From positions 1-64,000 of the forward strand of contig CAIOGZ010000077.1 of assembly GCA_903858015.1 (NCBI GenBank): a stretch of DNA of 64,000 nt, read 5' to 3'. How positions within the stretch are numbered: position 1 is the stretch's first letter; each line of letters begins with the position of its first letter. Of this stretch, positions 10,671 to 22,317 are shown piece after piece. Below the pieces are notes generated by a model. It did no database searches. It was not told the origin of the DNA and was given only the letters and a program-made list of their open reading frames with translations. Origin of the DNA: an uncultured cyanobacterium. GTDB taxonomy: Bacteria; Cyanobacteriota; Cyanobacteriia; PCC-6307; Cyanobiaceae. A program made the position numbers and the translations under genes.

Positions 10671-10915
10671 ATCGGGCCGGCCCGGGCCAGGGCCCTGCTT
10701 AGGGTGGGTACCAACCACGCCCCATCCCGATCGCTACCCCCTCCCCCGAACCGATTCGCCGCCAGCGAGCTGCGTCGACCCGCACCAGCACCCTTGCAGC
10801 TGGGGCCAAGGATGCATCCAACCCATCCACGCCAGCAAGGAGCGATCGGGTCGTTGGCGCCTCTGTCGGGCAATCGGCTGGGCCCGGCGAGGCCAAGCTC
10901 GGCCTCACCGCACCA

Positions 10916-12175
10916 GTGGCGGGCCTGGCCGTGGAATTCGAACGCCTCGGACTTTCCGAGCCCCTGCTCAAGGCGGTGGCGGCCAAGGGCTATCGCAGCC
11001 CCTCGCCGATCCAGTGCACCTGCATTCCGGCGGTGTTAGAGGGCCACGATGTGATGGCAGCGGCCCAAACCGGCACGGGCAAGACCGCCGGTTTCACCCT
11101 GCCGATGCTGGAGCGGTTGCGGCATGGCCCCCATGCCCGGGCCGGCCAGGTGCGTGCCCTGGTGCTCACCCCCACCCGCGAACTCGCCGCCCAGGTGGCA
11201 GAAAGCGTTACGGCCTATGGCCGCTACCTCGACCTGCGCTCCGATGTGATCTTTGGTGGCGTCAGCCCCAACCCCCAGATCAACCGCCTACGCCAGGGCA
11301 CCGATGTGCTGGTCGCAACTCCCGGGCGGCTGATGGATCTCCATCAACAGCGGGCCCTGCGCCTCGACCAGGTGGAGATCCTGGTGCTCGATGAGGCCGA
11401 TCGCATGCTCGACATGGGCTTCATCCGCGACATCCGTCGGATCCTGAGCCTGTTACCGGCCAAACGCCAAAATCTTTTGTTCTCGGCTACTTTTTCTCCC
11501 GAGATTCGGCGCCTGGCCAGCGGCCTCTTGCACCAGCCCGTGCAACTCCAGGCCAGCCCGGAAAATCAAGCGGCTCCCTTGGTGGAGCAGCTGCTCCATC
11601 CCTGTGACATGGCCCGCAAGGCCGACCTGCTCAGCCATCTGATCCGCAGCAATGACTGGCAGCAGGTGCTGGTGTTTTCCCGCACCAAGCATGGGGCGAA
11701 CAAGGTTGCCGAACGGCTGGAAAAAGAAGGACTCTCCGCCGCCGCGATCCACGGTAATAAGAGTCAGGGCGCCCGTACCCGTGCCCTCGCTGGTTTCAAG
11801 AGTGGTGAGGTGCGGGTGCTGGTGGCCACCGATATCGCCGCCCGGGGGATCGATATCCACCAGTTACCCCATGTGGTGAACCTTGACCTGCCCAACGTGG
11901 CCGAGGACTATGTGCATCGCATTGGCCGCACAGGCCGGGCTGGTCAGAATGGCCATGCCATTTCCTTGGTTGCGGCCGAGGAACACGAACTGCTGCGCGC
12001 CATCGAGCGGTTGGTGGGCTCTCCCCTGCCTCGCCAAGCGGTGCCCGGCTTCGAGCCCACCGTGCTGTCTGCCCCACCGCTCGATCTCAGTGGCGGCCGT
12101 GGGCGCCGCCGCGACGGCAGTGCTGTTGGTGGTCTACCCCAGCGGGCTCCTGCCCGTCGCGCCCGCGGCCGCTGA
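10916..12175 (+). CDS. DEAD-box RNA helicase (RhlE-like), GTG start
   Basis: [51 protein letters not shown] motifs. Confidence 0.93.
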   Translation: MAGLAVEFERLGLSEPLLKAVAAKGYRSPSPIQCTCIPAVLEGHDVMAAAQTGTGKTAGFTLPMLERLRHGPHARAGQVRALVLTPTRELAAQVAESVTAYGRYLDLRSDVIFGGVSPNPQINRLRQGTDVLVATPGRLMDLHQQRALRLDQVEILVLDEADRMLDMGFIRDIRRILSLLPAKRQNLLFSATFSPEIRRLASGLLHQPVQLQASPENQAAPLVEQLLHPCDMARKADLLSHLIRSNDWQQVLVFSRTKHGANKVAERLEKEGLSAAAIHGNKSQGARTRALAGFKSGEVRVLVATDIAARGIDIHQLPHVVNLDLPNVAEDYVHRIGRTGRAGQNGHAISLVAAEEHELLRAIERLVGSPLPRQAVPGFEPTVLSAPPLDLSGGRGRRRDGSAVGGLPQRAPARRARGR

Positions 12176-12336
12176 GCAGGGCCCACCAGCCGCTCAGCAG
12201 GGCCCCCTAAGCGAAGTTGGCTGGTAGACAGTTGGAGCACTGCTGCCGCAAGCCGCCCCATCTCTGCAGAAACGCAGTGAAAGTGACAGTTTCCTGGTTC
12301 AAGCTGGTTTGAAGTGACAAAGTTCTGATTCCCACC

Positions 12337-12561
12337 ATGCCCTACGAACCCGGCTCACCCGAGTGCCGCGTGCTGATCGACTGCAAAGCCCAGATCGAAG
12401 CCATGCTCCTCTCCCTGCAGCGGATTGACAACAGCTCTGAGATTCGCGACCAACTTGTCTCTGTTTATCAACAGCTGGAAGGATTACACGAGCGCCATCG
12501 CCGCCAACCCCAGGATCAGGAGGTGCCTACCTCACTTTTGCAACCCGTAACCGCTGCTTGA
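12337..12561 (+). CDS. Conserved small hypothetical protein (74 aa)
   Basis: Compact ORF MPYEPGSPECRVLIDCKAQIEAMLLSLQRIDNSSEIRDQLVSVYQQLEGLHERH, in a gap between genes, with plausible composition. Confidence 0.65.
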   Translation: MPYEPGSPECRVLIDCKAQIEAMLLSLQRIDNSSEIRDQLVSVYQQLEGLHERHRRQPQDQEVPTSLLQPVTAA

Positions 12562-12632
12562 TGGACGATCAAAAGTCTGGTCGATTAAATTATTGAGATG
12601 ATTGGTTGCGAACTATAGAATTAGCTTGTTGC

Positions 12633-13652
12633 TCAGCTGCCAAGCTGCTCACCCACCTTGAGGTTCAGTTGTTGCAGCAAGGCCGTGCCGCCAGCCGCCC
12701 GTTTACCTTCCAGTTGGCCCTGCCGCAGCAGCAACGGGCAACCGCCGGTTGAGATCACTGCCCCAACCCCCTCCACGACGGCAAGCACGGTGCCGGGAGA
12801 CCCGGTCTGGAGGCCCCCCCAATGGTCCACCAGGCTGCGGGCTTCGGGGCTGAGGTTATCCCGCAAGCGATGCACCAGGGGCTCGGTGGCTAGGAGTTTG
12901 AACCGCTGGCCCTGTCTCTGGGTCAGGGCCTGGGGAAACAGCCCCATCACCCGCCGGTGCACGTCTAGGGCGGCTGCGCTCCAGTCGATCTGGGCATCGT
13001 GCTTGGCCAGCAGACGGGCATAGGTCATCCCTTCGCTGGGCTGCTGCCGCACTCCCAACCGCGCCAACCGGTCGACCGCTGGCCCTTCCCCCACCGCAGC
13101 GATGCGATCGATGGCTTCCACCAGCAGCGAAGCGCTGAGCTGGGCCAGTCTTTCGGCTAGCTGCGCAGCATTGTCAAGCAGCCCCACCCCAAGCCGTTGC
13201 TCGATCAGCACCGGGCCGGTGTCGAGCCCCTCATCCATCGCCATGATCCCCACCCCGGTTTCGGCGTCGCCCTCGAGCAAACACCACTGGATCGGGGCCG
13301 CCCCACGCCAGCGGGGTAGCAACGAACCATGGGCATTCCAACAACCCAGGGGCGGCTGGTTCAGCACCTCAGGTGGCAGGATCTGACCGAAGGCCACCAC
13401 TACCGAGAGATCGGCTCCCAGGGCGGCCAGATTGGCTTGGCTGTCGAGTTCCCGTCGAATCCGCTCCGGGGTGAACACCGGTAGTCCCAGTTCCAGGGCC
13501 CGCGCCTTGATCGGTGCGGCGATCAGGTCGTTGCCCCTGCCGCGGCGACGATCGGGTTGGCTCACCACCCCCACCATTTCATGGCCCGCTTGCAGCAGCG
13601 CCTCCAGGCTTGGCAGGGCGTAGGCCGGCGTACCCCAGAACAGAACCTTCAT
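12633..13652 (-). CDS. fmt: Methionyl-tRNA formyltransferase
   Basis: MKVLFWGTPAYALPSLEALL; NAHGSLLPRWRGAAPIQWCLLEGDAETGVGIMAMDEGLDTGPVL. Confidence 0.95.
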   Translation of the reverse strand: MKVLFWGTPAYALPSLEALLQAGHEMVGVVSQPDRRRGRGNDLIAAPIKARALELGLPVFTPERIRRELDSQANLAALGADLSVVVAFGQILPPEVLNQPPLGCWNAHGSLLPRWRGAAPIQWCLLEGDAETGVGIMAMDEGLDTGPVLIEQRLGVGLLDNAAQLAERLAQLSASLLVEAIDRIAAVGEGPAVDRLARLGVRQQPSEGMTYARLLAKHDAQIDWSAAALDVHRRVMGLFPQALTQRQGQRFKLLATEPLVHRLRDNLSPEARSLVDHWGGLQTGSPGTVLAVVEGVGAVISTGGCPLLLRQGQLEGKRAAGGTALLQQLNLKVGEQLGS

Positions 13653-13735
13653 GGCCGGCTTCGATCAGGCATGGAGCAGGATCAGCTGAGGCATGGGGCT
13701 GTTTAGGGGCATGGCGCTGGATGGGGGCTGCTGGA

Positions 13736-15127
13736 TCAGGCCTCGCCTGTTACTGCCAAACCCTCTACCCATACCCAGGGGCAAAGGCCATCTGGGGTTA
13801 CCTTGGCCTGCCCCTCAAAGCCCAGCAGCGTTTGCAGCACCGTGCGGATATCCCCCGCCACCGTGGCGGCCTCAATCGAGCGCTGTTCACCGTGGCGAAT
13901 CCACCAGCCATCAAAGGGCAGGGAGAAGGATCCCTGGCTGGCTTTCACACCGGCATGGAGGGCGGAGAGGGAGTCGATCAGCACCAGCCCTTGGTCGCCG
14001 TTGTGGCTGGCGGCAAGGCGGTCGAGACCCGAGGCACCACCATCGCTGCCAGGGGTTGGGCCCACTTCAAACCAATTAGCTCCCACCGATACCTTCGCCC
14101 CCATGCCCGCATGGCCGGTGGGTTCTACCCCGAAGGCCCGGGCGGTGGCCTCCGAATGGAGGAAATGGCTCAGCATGCCACCCTCCACCAGGCTGAGCCT
14201 GCGGGTAGGTGTTCCTTCACCATCAAAGCTGGAGGCACCGATATTGGCCGGGTGGAGTCCGTTGTCGTAGATCGATAGAAAGGGCACAGCGAGCTGTTGG
14301 CCCAGGGATTCACGGCTGCTGAGGCTGACCCCATCCAACACAGCTCGGGCGTTGAACAAACTGCTAAAGGCACCGATCAGATCGAGAAAGGCCTCGGGGC
14401 TGAAGACGCAGGTGTACCTGCCGGTGGGGATCGGCCCGTAGTCGAGGTGGGCGATGGTGCGCTCTGCTGCTTCGTTGATGCAGCCAGCCAGATCCAGATC
14501 GGCGGCACCATAGGCCAGCCGCACAGCTCCGCTGCTGCGGGGTTTGCGACCTGGTTGCTCAGCTAAGGCATAGAGATAAACACTGGCTGTGGTCAGTTGC
14601 TGCTGGCGGCAGGCCCCCTCGCTGTTGAGGTAAATCCTTTTGCTGCGGCGTTCCGCCAGCCCGTTGTAGGGGACGCTACTAAGGGCGCTGTGGCGAGCCA
14701 AGAGCTCAGCTTCGGCCTGCTTCAAGGTGGACAACAGGTTCAAGATGCCCAGCGATGGGCACAAGGGCTGCTCAAGGATCGGCAGCGGCGCCGTGGCCAG
14801 CGGCGAGAAGTTGGGCGTTTCCTGCGGATTGCCAAAGGCGCTGGCGGCCTTGGCTCCCTCCAGGGCGCGGGCCAGGCCGGCCTCAGATAGGTCTGTGGTG
14901 CTCGTGATCCCGATCAAATTGGCGTCGTTCCAGACGCGCACCGTGCTCGAACTGCGCTGGGCTCCCTTGAGTTGCTTGGCCTCTCCCCGATCCACTTGCA
15001 CCGAACTGTCGGTGCTGCAGCCAACCCCGATGTCCCACTGGCGAATGCCGGCTTGGTTGGCTAACTGGGCCAACTTGTCGCCCAGGCGGGCCGCATCAAG
15101 GCTGGATTGGTCGCTGCCGGAATCCAT
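13736..15127 (-). CDS. pmbA: TldD/PmbA family metallopeptidase, PmbA-like
   Basis: PmbA/TldD features (GRYTCVFSPEAFLDLIGAFSSLFNARAVLDG; HAGMGAKVSVGANWFEV); adjacent to the tldD paralogue. Confidence 0.87.
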   Translation of the reverse strand: MDSGSDQSSLDAARLGDKLAQLANQAGIRQWDIGVGCSTDSSVQVDRGEAKQLKGAQRSSSTVRVWNDANLIGITSTTDLSEAGLARALEGAKAASAFGNPQETPNFSPLATAPLPILEQPLCPSLGILNLLSTLKQAEAELLARHSALSSVPYNGLAERRSKRIYLNSEGACRQQQLTTASVYLYALAEQPGRKPRSSGAVRLAYGAADLDLAGCINEAAERTIAHLDYGPIPTGRYTCVFSPEAFLDLIGAFSSLFNARAVLDGVSLSSRESLGQQLAVPFLSIYDNGLHPANIGASSFDGEGTPTRRLSLVEGGMLSHFLHSEATARAFGVEPTGHAGMGAKVSVGANWFEVGPTPGSDGGASGLDRLAASHNGDQGLVLIDSLSALHAGVKASQGSFSLPFDGWWIRHGEQRSIEAATVAGDIRTVLQTLLGFEGQAKVTPDGLCPWVWVEGLAVTGEA

Positions 15128-15128
15128 C

Positions 15129-16562
15129 TCAGCGTCCCCCCACGGTGATCGTATCGACCTTGATATGGGGCTGGCCTACGGTGACATTGACACTGCCGCT
15201 GACCGAGCCGCAGAAACCGGCGGCCAGTTCGAGATCATTCGCGCACATCGAAATGCGGGGCATGACTTCCTTGGCCTCACCGATTAGGGTGGCACCCTTG
15301 ACTGGCTTTGTGATTTGGCCAGCTTCGATCAGGTAGGCCTCCTCAACCGCGAAGTTGAACTGGCCGGTGGGACCCACACTGCCCCCACCCATCGATTTGC
15401 AATACAGGCCTTGATCCACGGAGGCGATCAGTTCGGCTGGCGTGTGGGGCCCAGCGGCGATAAAGGTGTTGCGCATGCGGCTGGCGGCGGCGAAGGCATG
15501 GCTCTGACGACGGCCGCTGCCGGTGCGGGGATGGCCGGTGCGTAGCTCGCCGGCTCGATCACTGAGAAATCGTTGCAACACACCATTTTCGATCAGCACG
15601 CTGCGTTGGGGTTCCATACCCTCATCGTCCATGGCTAGGGAACCGAAGGCACCACTGCTGAGGCCCTCATCCAGGGCGGTCACGGCGGGATGGGCGATCA
15701 ATTCACCCACCTTTTTGGCAAACGGGGTGGTTCCCCGTTCCACCTGGGTGGTTTCCAATAGGTGGCCGCAGGCTTCATGGAAAATCACACCGCCAAAGCG
15801 ATTGGCCAACACAACCGGAAATTGGCCGGCTTGGACGTAATCGGCGTAGAGCATGGTGGCCGCACTGGAGCAGAGGTCGGTGGCGGAGGCTTCCCCATCC
15901 CAGTGGCGTAAATCATCCGGATTGTCAGTGCTGCCATAACGGCGGCTGAGGCTGGCCCGGTGATCGGCGTCGGAAGCCAACACACTGAGCCCTACGGTCT
16001 GATGCAACCGGATATCGCGGGCATGGGTGCCGTCGCTCGCCACCACCAGCACTTCCTGCCAGTTGCGCGCGTAGCTGCCGCGGCGGGATTGCAAATGGGA
16101 GCCATGGCGCTGGAGTTGGTTGGTGGCCGCCAACAGGTGGCCGCTGGCTTCGGTGAGGTTGGGACAGCTCTGCAGCCACTGCTGTTTGGTTGCCCCGTAA
16201 TCCCGTAGGCGCTGCAGGCCGCCGAATTGAGCGGAGCCAGCCGAGCTGGGCCGCTGCAACCCGAGCATGGCCAGGGCCTGGTCCAGCGCTGCGGCCAATC
16301 CGGCTTCACTGAGGTCGTTGGTCGAGACAAAGCCATCGCGGTTCCCCCGGAACACCCGCAGCCCGGCGCCCATGCCGAAGGCCGGGCTGACGCTGGTGAT
16401 GATGTCTTGTTCGGCGAGGATGGAAAGATGATCGACGTGCTCAAGAAACACTTCGACCAAGTCAGCGCCAGCGGCCCGACCGGCCGCCAATAGCGGTTCA
16501 AGGAGCTTGGACCAGGCTTCCGATTCGAAAGCCACCGCCGGAGAGAGATTGGATGGGGCCAA
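15129..16562 (-). CDS. tldD: TldD metallopeptidase
   Basis: [18 protein letters not shown] (HExxxH) and C-terminal [28 protein letters not shown]. Confidence 0.92.
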   Translation of the reverse strand: MAPSNLSPAVAFESEAWSKLLEPLLAAGRAAGADLVEVFLEHVDHLSILAEQDIITSVSPAFGMGAGLRVFRGNRDGFVSTNDLSEAGLAAALDQALAMLGLQRPSSAGSAQFGGLQRLRDYGATKQQWLQSCPNLTEASGHLLAATNQLQRHGSHLQSRRGSYARNWQEVLVVASDGTHARDIRLHQTVGLSVLASDADHRASLSRRYGSTDNPDDLRHWDGEASATDLCSSAATMLYADYVQAGQFPVVLANRFGGVIFHEACGHLLETTQVERGTTPFAKKVGELIAHPAVTALDEGLSSGAFGSLAMDDEGMEPQRSVLIENGVLQRFLSDRAGELRTGHPRTGSGRRQSHAFAAASRMRNTFIAAGPHTPAELIASVDQGLYCKSMGGGSVGPTGQFNFAVEEAYLIEAGQITKPVKGATLIGEAKEVMPRISMCANDLELAAGFCGSVSGSVNVTVGQPHIKVDTITVGGR

Positions 16563-16565
16563 GGA

Positions 16566-17681
16566 TCAACGCACCGCCGGCTGGTACTGCTCGCTACGGA
16601 TCGGGGCCATCAGGAAGAGTTTGGCCATCTCCAACGCATTGGCGCCCCAGTAGGGCAGTTTCTTCAAGGCCTTGATCGGAGCAGGGGCACCAGAGGCGTC
16701 AGCGGCACTGAGGGCTTCGTTGTTGTGGACCAGGCGTTCGAGCCGCACCCAGAATCTGGGATTCTCCACATCGAGGACCACCGGGAAGACGCGGGCTGAT
16801 GTTTCGTTGGTTTTGGCAATCACGTACTTGTCGTACTCTCGGGCGTCGAGGCCTAGGGATTCATAGAACTCCTTGCGAGCAACATCACGGACGTACATGG
16901 TGGCGAATACCGCAAGCAAGAAGAAACGACACCAAAGCCTTGAGGTAAAGCCGCGAACTGTATCGGGCTGCGCCTTCATCAAGGCATCAAAGAAGTCACC
17001 ATGACGATTTTCATCCTGGCACCAATTTTCAAAGAAGTTAAAGATTGGATAGATTTTGCTTTCCGGATGCTTCTGGAGGTGACGGTAGATAGCGATATAA
17101 CGCCAGTAGCCAATTTTTTCGGATAGATAGGTTGCGTAAAAAATAAACTTTGGCTTGAAGTAGGTATAAGCTTTATTGGCGGTGAGGAAGCCAAGGTCCA
17201 ACTGCACTCCAAAGTCGGCCATGGACTTATTCAGAAAGCCTGCATGACGGGCTTCATCGCGAGCCATATGGGCGAAGCACTCAGCCAAAAGGGGATTCTT
17301 TTCTTTAATACGGCGGCTTAATTCTTTGTAAAGCAAAAATCCCGAGAATTCCGATGTGCAACTTTGCTCCAGAAACTCTACGAATACCTTGCGAGTTTCG
17401 GGATCAAGCTTATCGGCTGCACCAATAAACTCATCGGCCCGCACAAAATGGTGGCGATTGTAATCCTTGCGAAACTCCTCACAGATCGCCTCCAGCTCAG
17501 CTTCGTTGGGGCGCAGATCCATCGCCGCCATGGCGTCGAAATCTGTGGTGTAGAAGCGGGGGGTGAGGATCGTGTCCCGGGCGGGATCCTTAACAGCCGG
17601 TGCAGCGGGGCTGCCGATCGATGTTGGGGCTTGGCTTGACCCCCGGAGGCTGGGGGAGGCTGTGGCGGCGGGAGGCACCAT
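16566..17681 (-). CDS. acsF: Magnesium-protoporphyrin IX monomethyl ester (oxidative) cyclase
   Basis: [63 protein letters not shown] diiron motif. Confidence 0.96.
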   Translation of the reverse strand: MVPPAATASPSLRGSSQAPTSIGSPAAPAVKDPARDTILTPRFYTTDFDAMAAMDLRPNEAELEAICEEFRKDYNRHHFVRADEFIGAADKLDPETRKVFVEFLEQSCTSEFSGFLLYKELSRRIKEKNPLLAECFAHMARDEARHAGFLNKSMADFGVQLDLGFLTANKAYTYFKPKFIFYATYLSEKIGYWRYIAIYRHLQKHPESKIYPIFNFFENWCQDENRHGDFFDALMKAQPDTVRGFTSRLWCRFFLLAVFATMYVRDVARKEFYESLGLDAREYDKYVIAKTNETSARVFPVVLDVENPRFWVRLERLVHNNEALSAADASGAPAPIKALKKLPYWGANALEMAKLFLMAPIRSEQYQPAVR

Positions 17682-17758
17682 CGCGCGACGCGGCAGGGGT
17701 CAGGTGATTCCATGGTAAGGGTCGCAGCCCCGATACCGCTGGGACGTGAAGCCCTGGT

Positions 17759-18205
17759 TCAGTTTGGCCCCAGCCATTTTTGGCCATTCAACCGCTGGAC
17801 CAGCCGCGACACCAGCAGGGCCAGACTCATTTTGCGCTCGTCAATCAAAAAGGATTCCAGCAGGCTGGGTTCGGCGCCCGCCTCCGCCAAGGCCACGGTC
17901 TTGGACGACTGGATGTCGGCGGCGGTGAAGCAAAGCCAAAAGCGCCTGGCTCCGGGCAGCTCCCCCTTCACCATCCAGCAATTCGAGCCCACCACGGGCA
18001 TCGGCCCCTGCAGAAAACTGAGCTCCGGGGCGGGACCGCCATAGTTGCAGCATTCGCGGGCGATCGCCGGCAGCAGCAAATCGGGCACGAAACGCTCAAA
18101 GGGCTGTTCCTCCACGGCCGCAGGCTTGGGCTTGGCCGAGGCAGCGCCGGCTTTATCGGCTGGGGCGTCAGGCACGGGGCTGGAGGAACTAGGGCTCTCG
18201 GTCAC
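17759..18205 (-). CDS. DUF2996-type cyanobacterial protein
   Basis: PFERFVPDLLLPAIARECCNYGGPAPELSFLQG...IDERKMSLALLVSRLVQRLNGQKWLG. Confidence 0.75.
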   Translation of the reverse strand: MTESPSSSSPVPDAPADKAGAASAKPKPAAVEEQPFERFVPDLLLPAIARECCNYGGPAPELSFLQGPMPVVGSNCWMVKGELPGARRFWLCFTAADIQSSKTVALAEAGAEPSLLESFLIDERKMSLALLVSRLVQRLNGQKWLGPN

Positions 18206-18276
18206 CGGATCGCTGGGCGGTGGATGCTGCCGCCAACTCTAGGGATACCAGCGCTGCTTACTGCTCCCGCCGGGCT

Positions 18277-18885
18277 CTACCAGCTCTCCAAGCTGGGATC
18301 GCCCCAGTCATCACTGGGCGACATCGACTCAGCCATCGGCTGCGCCGCCCTTCCAGCCTGGTCAAGGTCCCTGGCCCAGGCCTGCCGTCCCACCCCCGAG
18401 CTGCCGCTACTGCGGCTGGCGCTCGATCCCGGTGGGGCAGCTGTGGAACCGCGTCGAACCACCCGGTAGGGCACCGACAGGGTGGGGGCAGGTTCGCCAG
18501 GCACCCGGCTGGGACCGGCACTGCTGGGTTGCTGCCAGGCGGCATCGTCGTGGTCAAAAGCTGGAGCAGCGCTGGCTCGAGCAGCGCGGTTGGCGGGCCT
18601 GGCCGCCCAATCCCGGGGCTCGCCCCGCCGCTCCGAGGCCTGAGCTTGGCTGCCATCGCCAGGCTCCTCGGGACGGAGACGCCGCCGTTGGGCCGGCCCC
18701 GGTTGCCGCAGCGCCAAGGCGGCGCCGCCGCCGCTGAGGATGGCGCCCGCCGCCGCCGCCGCCGCCATCCAGGCACCCAGCGGGAGCTGGGGAGAGTTCC
18801 AGGTGAGCAGCCGCAGCGCCAGCTTCGGGCCGGGATTCAGCCCGGCGATGATCAGCACGGCCAGCAACGGGGCCAGCAGGGGCAA
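18277..18885 (-). CDS. Conserved picocyanobacterial membrane-anchored hypothetical protein
   Basis: N-terminal hydrophobic segment PLLAPLLAVLIIAGLNPGPKLALRLLTWNSPQLPLGAW, disordered middle, terminal DDWGDPSLESW. Start codon uncertain (TTG at the ORF-track start). Confidence 0.6.
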   Translation of the reverse strand: MPLLAPLLAVLIIAGLNPGPKLALRLLTWNSPQLPLGAWMAAAAAAGAILSGGGAALALRQPGPAQRRRLRPEEPGDGSQAQASERRGEPRDWAARPANRAARASAAPAFDHDDAAWQQPSSAGPSRVPGEPAPTLSVPYRVVRRGSTAAPPGSSASRSSGSSGVGRQAWARDLDQAGRAAQPMAESMSPSDDWGDPSLESW

Positions 18886-18908
18886 CAGCAGCAGGCGACG
18901 GATCAGGT

Positions 18909-19586
18909 TCAGGGCTCTGCGGGGGTGGTTTCGATGGCGGCACCTTGCCAGCGTTTCAGTGATCCGAGCTCCAATCCAAGGCTATCGAACACACGGATGA
19001 CCAAAAAGTCCACCATGTCTTCGATCGTTTTGGGCTGGTGGTACCAGGCCGGCACGGGTGGAGCGATGCGGGCGCCGGCCTCGGCCAGGCGGGTGAGGTT
19101 GCGCAGATGGACCAAATTCCATGGCAACTCCCGCGGCGCGATCACCAGGGGACGCCCCTCCTTGAGGTGGACGTCCGCAGCGCGCTCGATCAGATCGAGG
19201 GCCACCCCGGATGCGATCCGCCCCACGGTGCCCATGCTGGCCGGCAAGATGGCCATTCCCCGGGTGCGATAGCTGCCGCTGGCGATCGCGGCTGACTGGT
19301 CATTCCACCGGTGGCAGCGCATCGTCCCGATCCGGCAGCCGGTGCGGTCGCGCCAGAAGCGCTCCTGGGCCTCGGGATCGGAGGGAACCCGGATCCCCAG
19401 TTCCGCCTGCCAAACCCCGATCGCGCCGCGGCTGGTGACCATCTCGACCGCGATGCCCTCCTCAAGCAGCAGCTGCAGGGCCCGTTGGGCCAGGGGTTGG
19501 GCCGAGGCTCCGGATACGGCCAGCACCACCGGCGGATCTGCAGGGTTGGTGGGCAGCATGGGGGTGGTGGGGACGGATGGGCTCAA
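18909..19586 (-). CDS. ubiX: Flavin prenyltransferase UbiX
   Basis: [76 protein letters not shown]. Confidence 0.92.
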   Translation of the reverse strand: MSPSVPTTPMLPTNPADPPVVLAVSGASAQPLAQRALQLLLEEGIAVEMVTSRGAIGVWQAELGIRVPSDPEAQERFWRDRTGCRIGTMRCHRWNDQSAAIASGSYRTRGMAILPASMGTVGRIASGVALDLIERAADVHLKEGRPLVIAPRELPWNLVHLRNLTRLAEAGARIAPPVPAWYHQPKTIEDMVDFLVIRVFDSLGLELGSLKRWQGAAIETTPAEP

Positions 19587-19619
19587 GAAGGAGCCTTTGC
19601 GGCAGTGGCTAGGGCTTGA

Positions 19620-21962
19620 TCAGGGGGCATCAGGCTCCAGATCCCCGAACGGGTCGGCAGTTGTCAGGGGCGGGGTCACTCCGCCCCCCTCGCCAGCCAC
19701 GATCGGGCCATGGGCTGCCCCACTCAGGCTGCCATCCTCAGCCAGCACCACGGCAAGGTCGATCTGATGGCGCAGCGCGTCGACCTTCTGGATCTCCACG
19801 TCCACCTTGTCTCCAACCATGAAGGTGCGGCGGTTTTTTCTGCCCACCAGCCTGTTCTGCCGGGAGCGGTATTCGTACCAGTCGTCCTTGAGGGAGCTGA
19901 CATGCACCAACCCCTCAACCTGGGAGGGGGGCACTTCCACGAAGAAGCCATAGCTCTGCACGCCACTGATCACGCCGGTCAGGGTCTGGGCCACCAGGGG
20001 TTCGGCATAGCGGGCCTGGGCCATGGCCAGCACATCGGCCTGGAACTCATGCAACAACCGTTGGCGTGCATTGAGGCGCTTGGCCAGCCCATGGGCCAGG
20101 GCCTGCTCAAACGGATTGAGCTGCGATGGGGTGAGGATTGCCCAGTCCGTGCCGCCGTGGCAGCTGTCGCTGGCCAGGTCTACGCCGGTTTTGTGGCGCA
20201 CACTGGGGCGATCCTTCCCCTGGCTGAGCAGCGTGACTAGCAACTGCTGATTCCAGAGGTCGGCGTAATGGAGGCTGGGGCAACACCAGGGGGCGTAGGC
20301 CTCAGCTTCCCCGGCCAGGGCATGGAGCCCGCTTTGGCTGTCGAGTTCCACTGGCCTGAGGCTGTCGCGGAGGATTTGCTGCAGGGCTCGGCTGCGGTCC
20401 GTGGCCGCAAAGGCTGCGGCTAATTCGGCCGCATCGGCGTTTCCTTCAGCCCCTAGCTCCAGGGGGATCTCCAGGGCAAGGGCTGCCTTGGCGACTTCGT
20501 TCAGGTCGTCCGCTTCGGGGGGGGCATTGCGGGCGAACAGGCCTGGCAGCTGCAGCGCCGCTAGATGGCGGCCGAGGGCCCGGTGGGCTACCAGCACGGC
20601 CTCCCGCAGGAGGGCCATCGGCTGCTGGTTGTCGAGCTGCACCAGCCAGCCTTCCCCTGCCGCATCGGGGCAGGGGATGCGCAGGTCGCCGAGGCTGTCG
20701 ATCGGCGGCATGGCGAGATCCAGGTCGAGCGAACCGGCCTCAAGGCGCCGGCTCCTCAGCAGGCCAGCCACGGTGAGGAGGTTGTCGACCAGCGGCAGGT
20801 GCTCCTTGAGGGGCTTGAGGCCTGCCGGGGTGGTGCGCGCCTTCGGCTTCCGCTCCGCCAGCGCCAGCAGGGCTGCGGCGTCAAGCCGGGCGGTGGGAAG
20901 GATCGTGCTGAGCTGGAAGCGGAAGTGTTGCAAACTTCCGTCTGCCGCTAAATCCAGGGCAACAGATACGGCATCCCGACGTTCGCCGGCCACGAAAGCT
21001 GAGGCTTTGCCTAGGGCGGCAGGCAACAGCGGCAGCCACTGGGTACCTGCACAGATGGCCTCCGCCTGCTGGCTGAGCCAGGTATCGAGTTGGCCCGCGG
21101 TGATGATTCGCTCCGCTACCGCAGGGGCATGCACCCAGAGTCGCCAACCCCCACCCTCCTGGGGCTCGAGCGATAGACCCGGCAAGGCGGGGGCGTCCCC
21201 ACCCTCCCAACTCACCGGTAGCAACACCGCTAACCCCGTTAGGTCCTTTCGCCCCTTCTCATCGGGGCTGCGGAGCGTGGTTCGGGGCGGCGGCGATTGG
21301 GAGTGGAGGCGATGCTTGGTGAGCAGCAAATCGCGGTCTGCGGCTTCCCCTCCCTTGACCGGAAGACTGCGGGCCACATGGCCGCGGGCGCCAAATTGAC
21401 CGACGGGAAAGCGGTCGATGGCCACCTCCACCACCGCTTCGCCGGCTTGATCGGCATAGCTGATGGCGTCGGCAGGCAGTTCGATCGTGGTTAGGAGCCG
21501 GTCGTCCAGGGGCACCGCCACCAAGCTGGCATCGTCCTTCTGCTCCACTTGGGCGAGCAGGCTGGTGGTGGCACGGGACAATATGCACTGCACACCACCT
21601 TCCGGTGAGCGCCGCCGCCCGCCTTCCCGGGTGATCTTGACCAGCACCCGATCGCCGTTCCAGGCATGGTTGAGCTGGTGGTCGCGGATAAACACATCTT
21701 CACCACCATCGTCCCGCAGGGCGAAACAGAATCCCTTGCTTGAACAGCGAAGCCGTGCCGGAATTAGCTCAGAGTTCTCCAGCCGCAGCAGCCCACCCTC
21801 GGCTTCCGCCAGTACAGACAAGCGCGTCAGTCCATCGAGGCCGATGCGTAACTGGTCCTTGTCCTCCTGGCTGCTGAGGCCGAGGCTCTTTTCCAAGGCT
21901 GGAACAGGAAGGGGCTCCGTGTTCGACAACTGGTCGAGTAGGTCGGCGACCGTGAACTTCAT
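19620..21962 (-). CDS. Ribonuclease II/R family exoribonuclease with C-terminal S1 domain
   Basis: N-terminal winged-helix and cold-shock-like region; divergent RNB core; C-terminal S1 GVISGVQSYGFFVEVPPSQVEGLVHVSSLKDDWYEY. Confidence 0.88.
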   Translation of the reverse strand: MKFTVADLLDQLSNTEPLPVPALEKSLGLSSQEDKDQLRIGLDGLTRLSVLAEAEGGLLRLENSELIPARLRCSSKGFCFALRDDGGEDVFIRDHQLNHAWNGDRVLVKITREGGRRRSPEGGVQCILSRATTSLLAQVEQKDDASLVAVPLDDRLLTTIELPADAISYADQAGEAVVEVAIDRFPVGQFGARGHVARSLPVKGGEAADRDLLLTKHRLHSQSPPPRTTLRSPDEKGRKDLTGLAVLLPVSWEGGDAPALPGLSLEPQEGGGWRLWVHAPAVAERIITAGQLDTWLSQQAEAICAGTQWLPLLPAALGKASAFVAGERRDAVSVALDLAADGSLQHFRFQLSTILPTARLDAAALLALAERKPKARTTPAGLKPLKEHLPLVDNLLTVAGLLRSRRLEAGSLDLDLAMPPIDSLGDLRIPCPDAAGEGWLVQLDNQQPMALLREAVLVAHRALGRHLAALQLPGLFARNAPPEADDLNEVAKAALALEIPLELGAEGNADAAELAAAFAATDRSRALQQILRDSLRPVELDSQSGLHALAGEAEAYAPWCCPSLHYADLWNQQLLVTLLSQGKDRPSVRHKTGVDLASDSCHGGTDWAILTPSQLNPFEQALAHGLAKRLNARQRLLHEFQADVLAMAQARYAEPLVAQTLTGVISGVQSYGFFVEVPPSQVEGLVHVSSLKDDWYEYRSRQNRLVGRKNRRTFMVGDKVDVEIQKVDALRHQIDLAVVLAEDGSLSGAAHGPIVAGEGGGVTPPLTTADPFGDLEPDAP

Positions 21963-22317
21963 CGTGGGTTTGGTGTGCGGTGATAGGGCGCCCGTGCCTG
22001 CCGGGTGCGGAAGGGGGGGGTGGGGCGAACGCCTGTTGACGGCAAGGGGCTCGAGGAGGGGAACAGGGCTTGGTATCTGCGGCCCGATCGCTCCCTCCTG
22101 GTGGTACGGGAGCTGGCTTTGGTGCCCACGGACCCCTGGGGTGCTCCGCTGGCGCCGGCTGGTGCAGCGGGCAGCCGTTGGCTTCTGGGAACGATGGTGC
22201 GGTGAGCTGCTGCCTGAAGGCGGGTCCGGATTCCTGAAGCGGAAATCCCGGACCCTGGATTGGGCGTGGCAGCGGCCAAGGTCCGGATGGGTCCCCTTCG
22301 CTGAAGCGGTTTCAACT

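Noticed and set aside
20401-21399. 332-aa plus-strand ORF opposite the RNase II/R gene
   Set aside because: S/R/A-rich antisense artefact.
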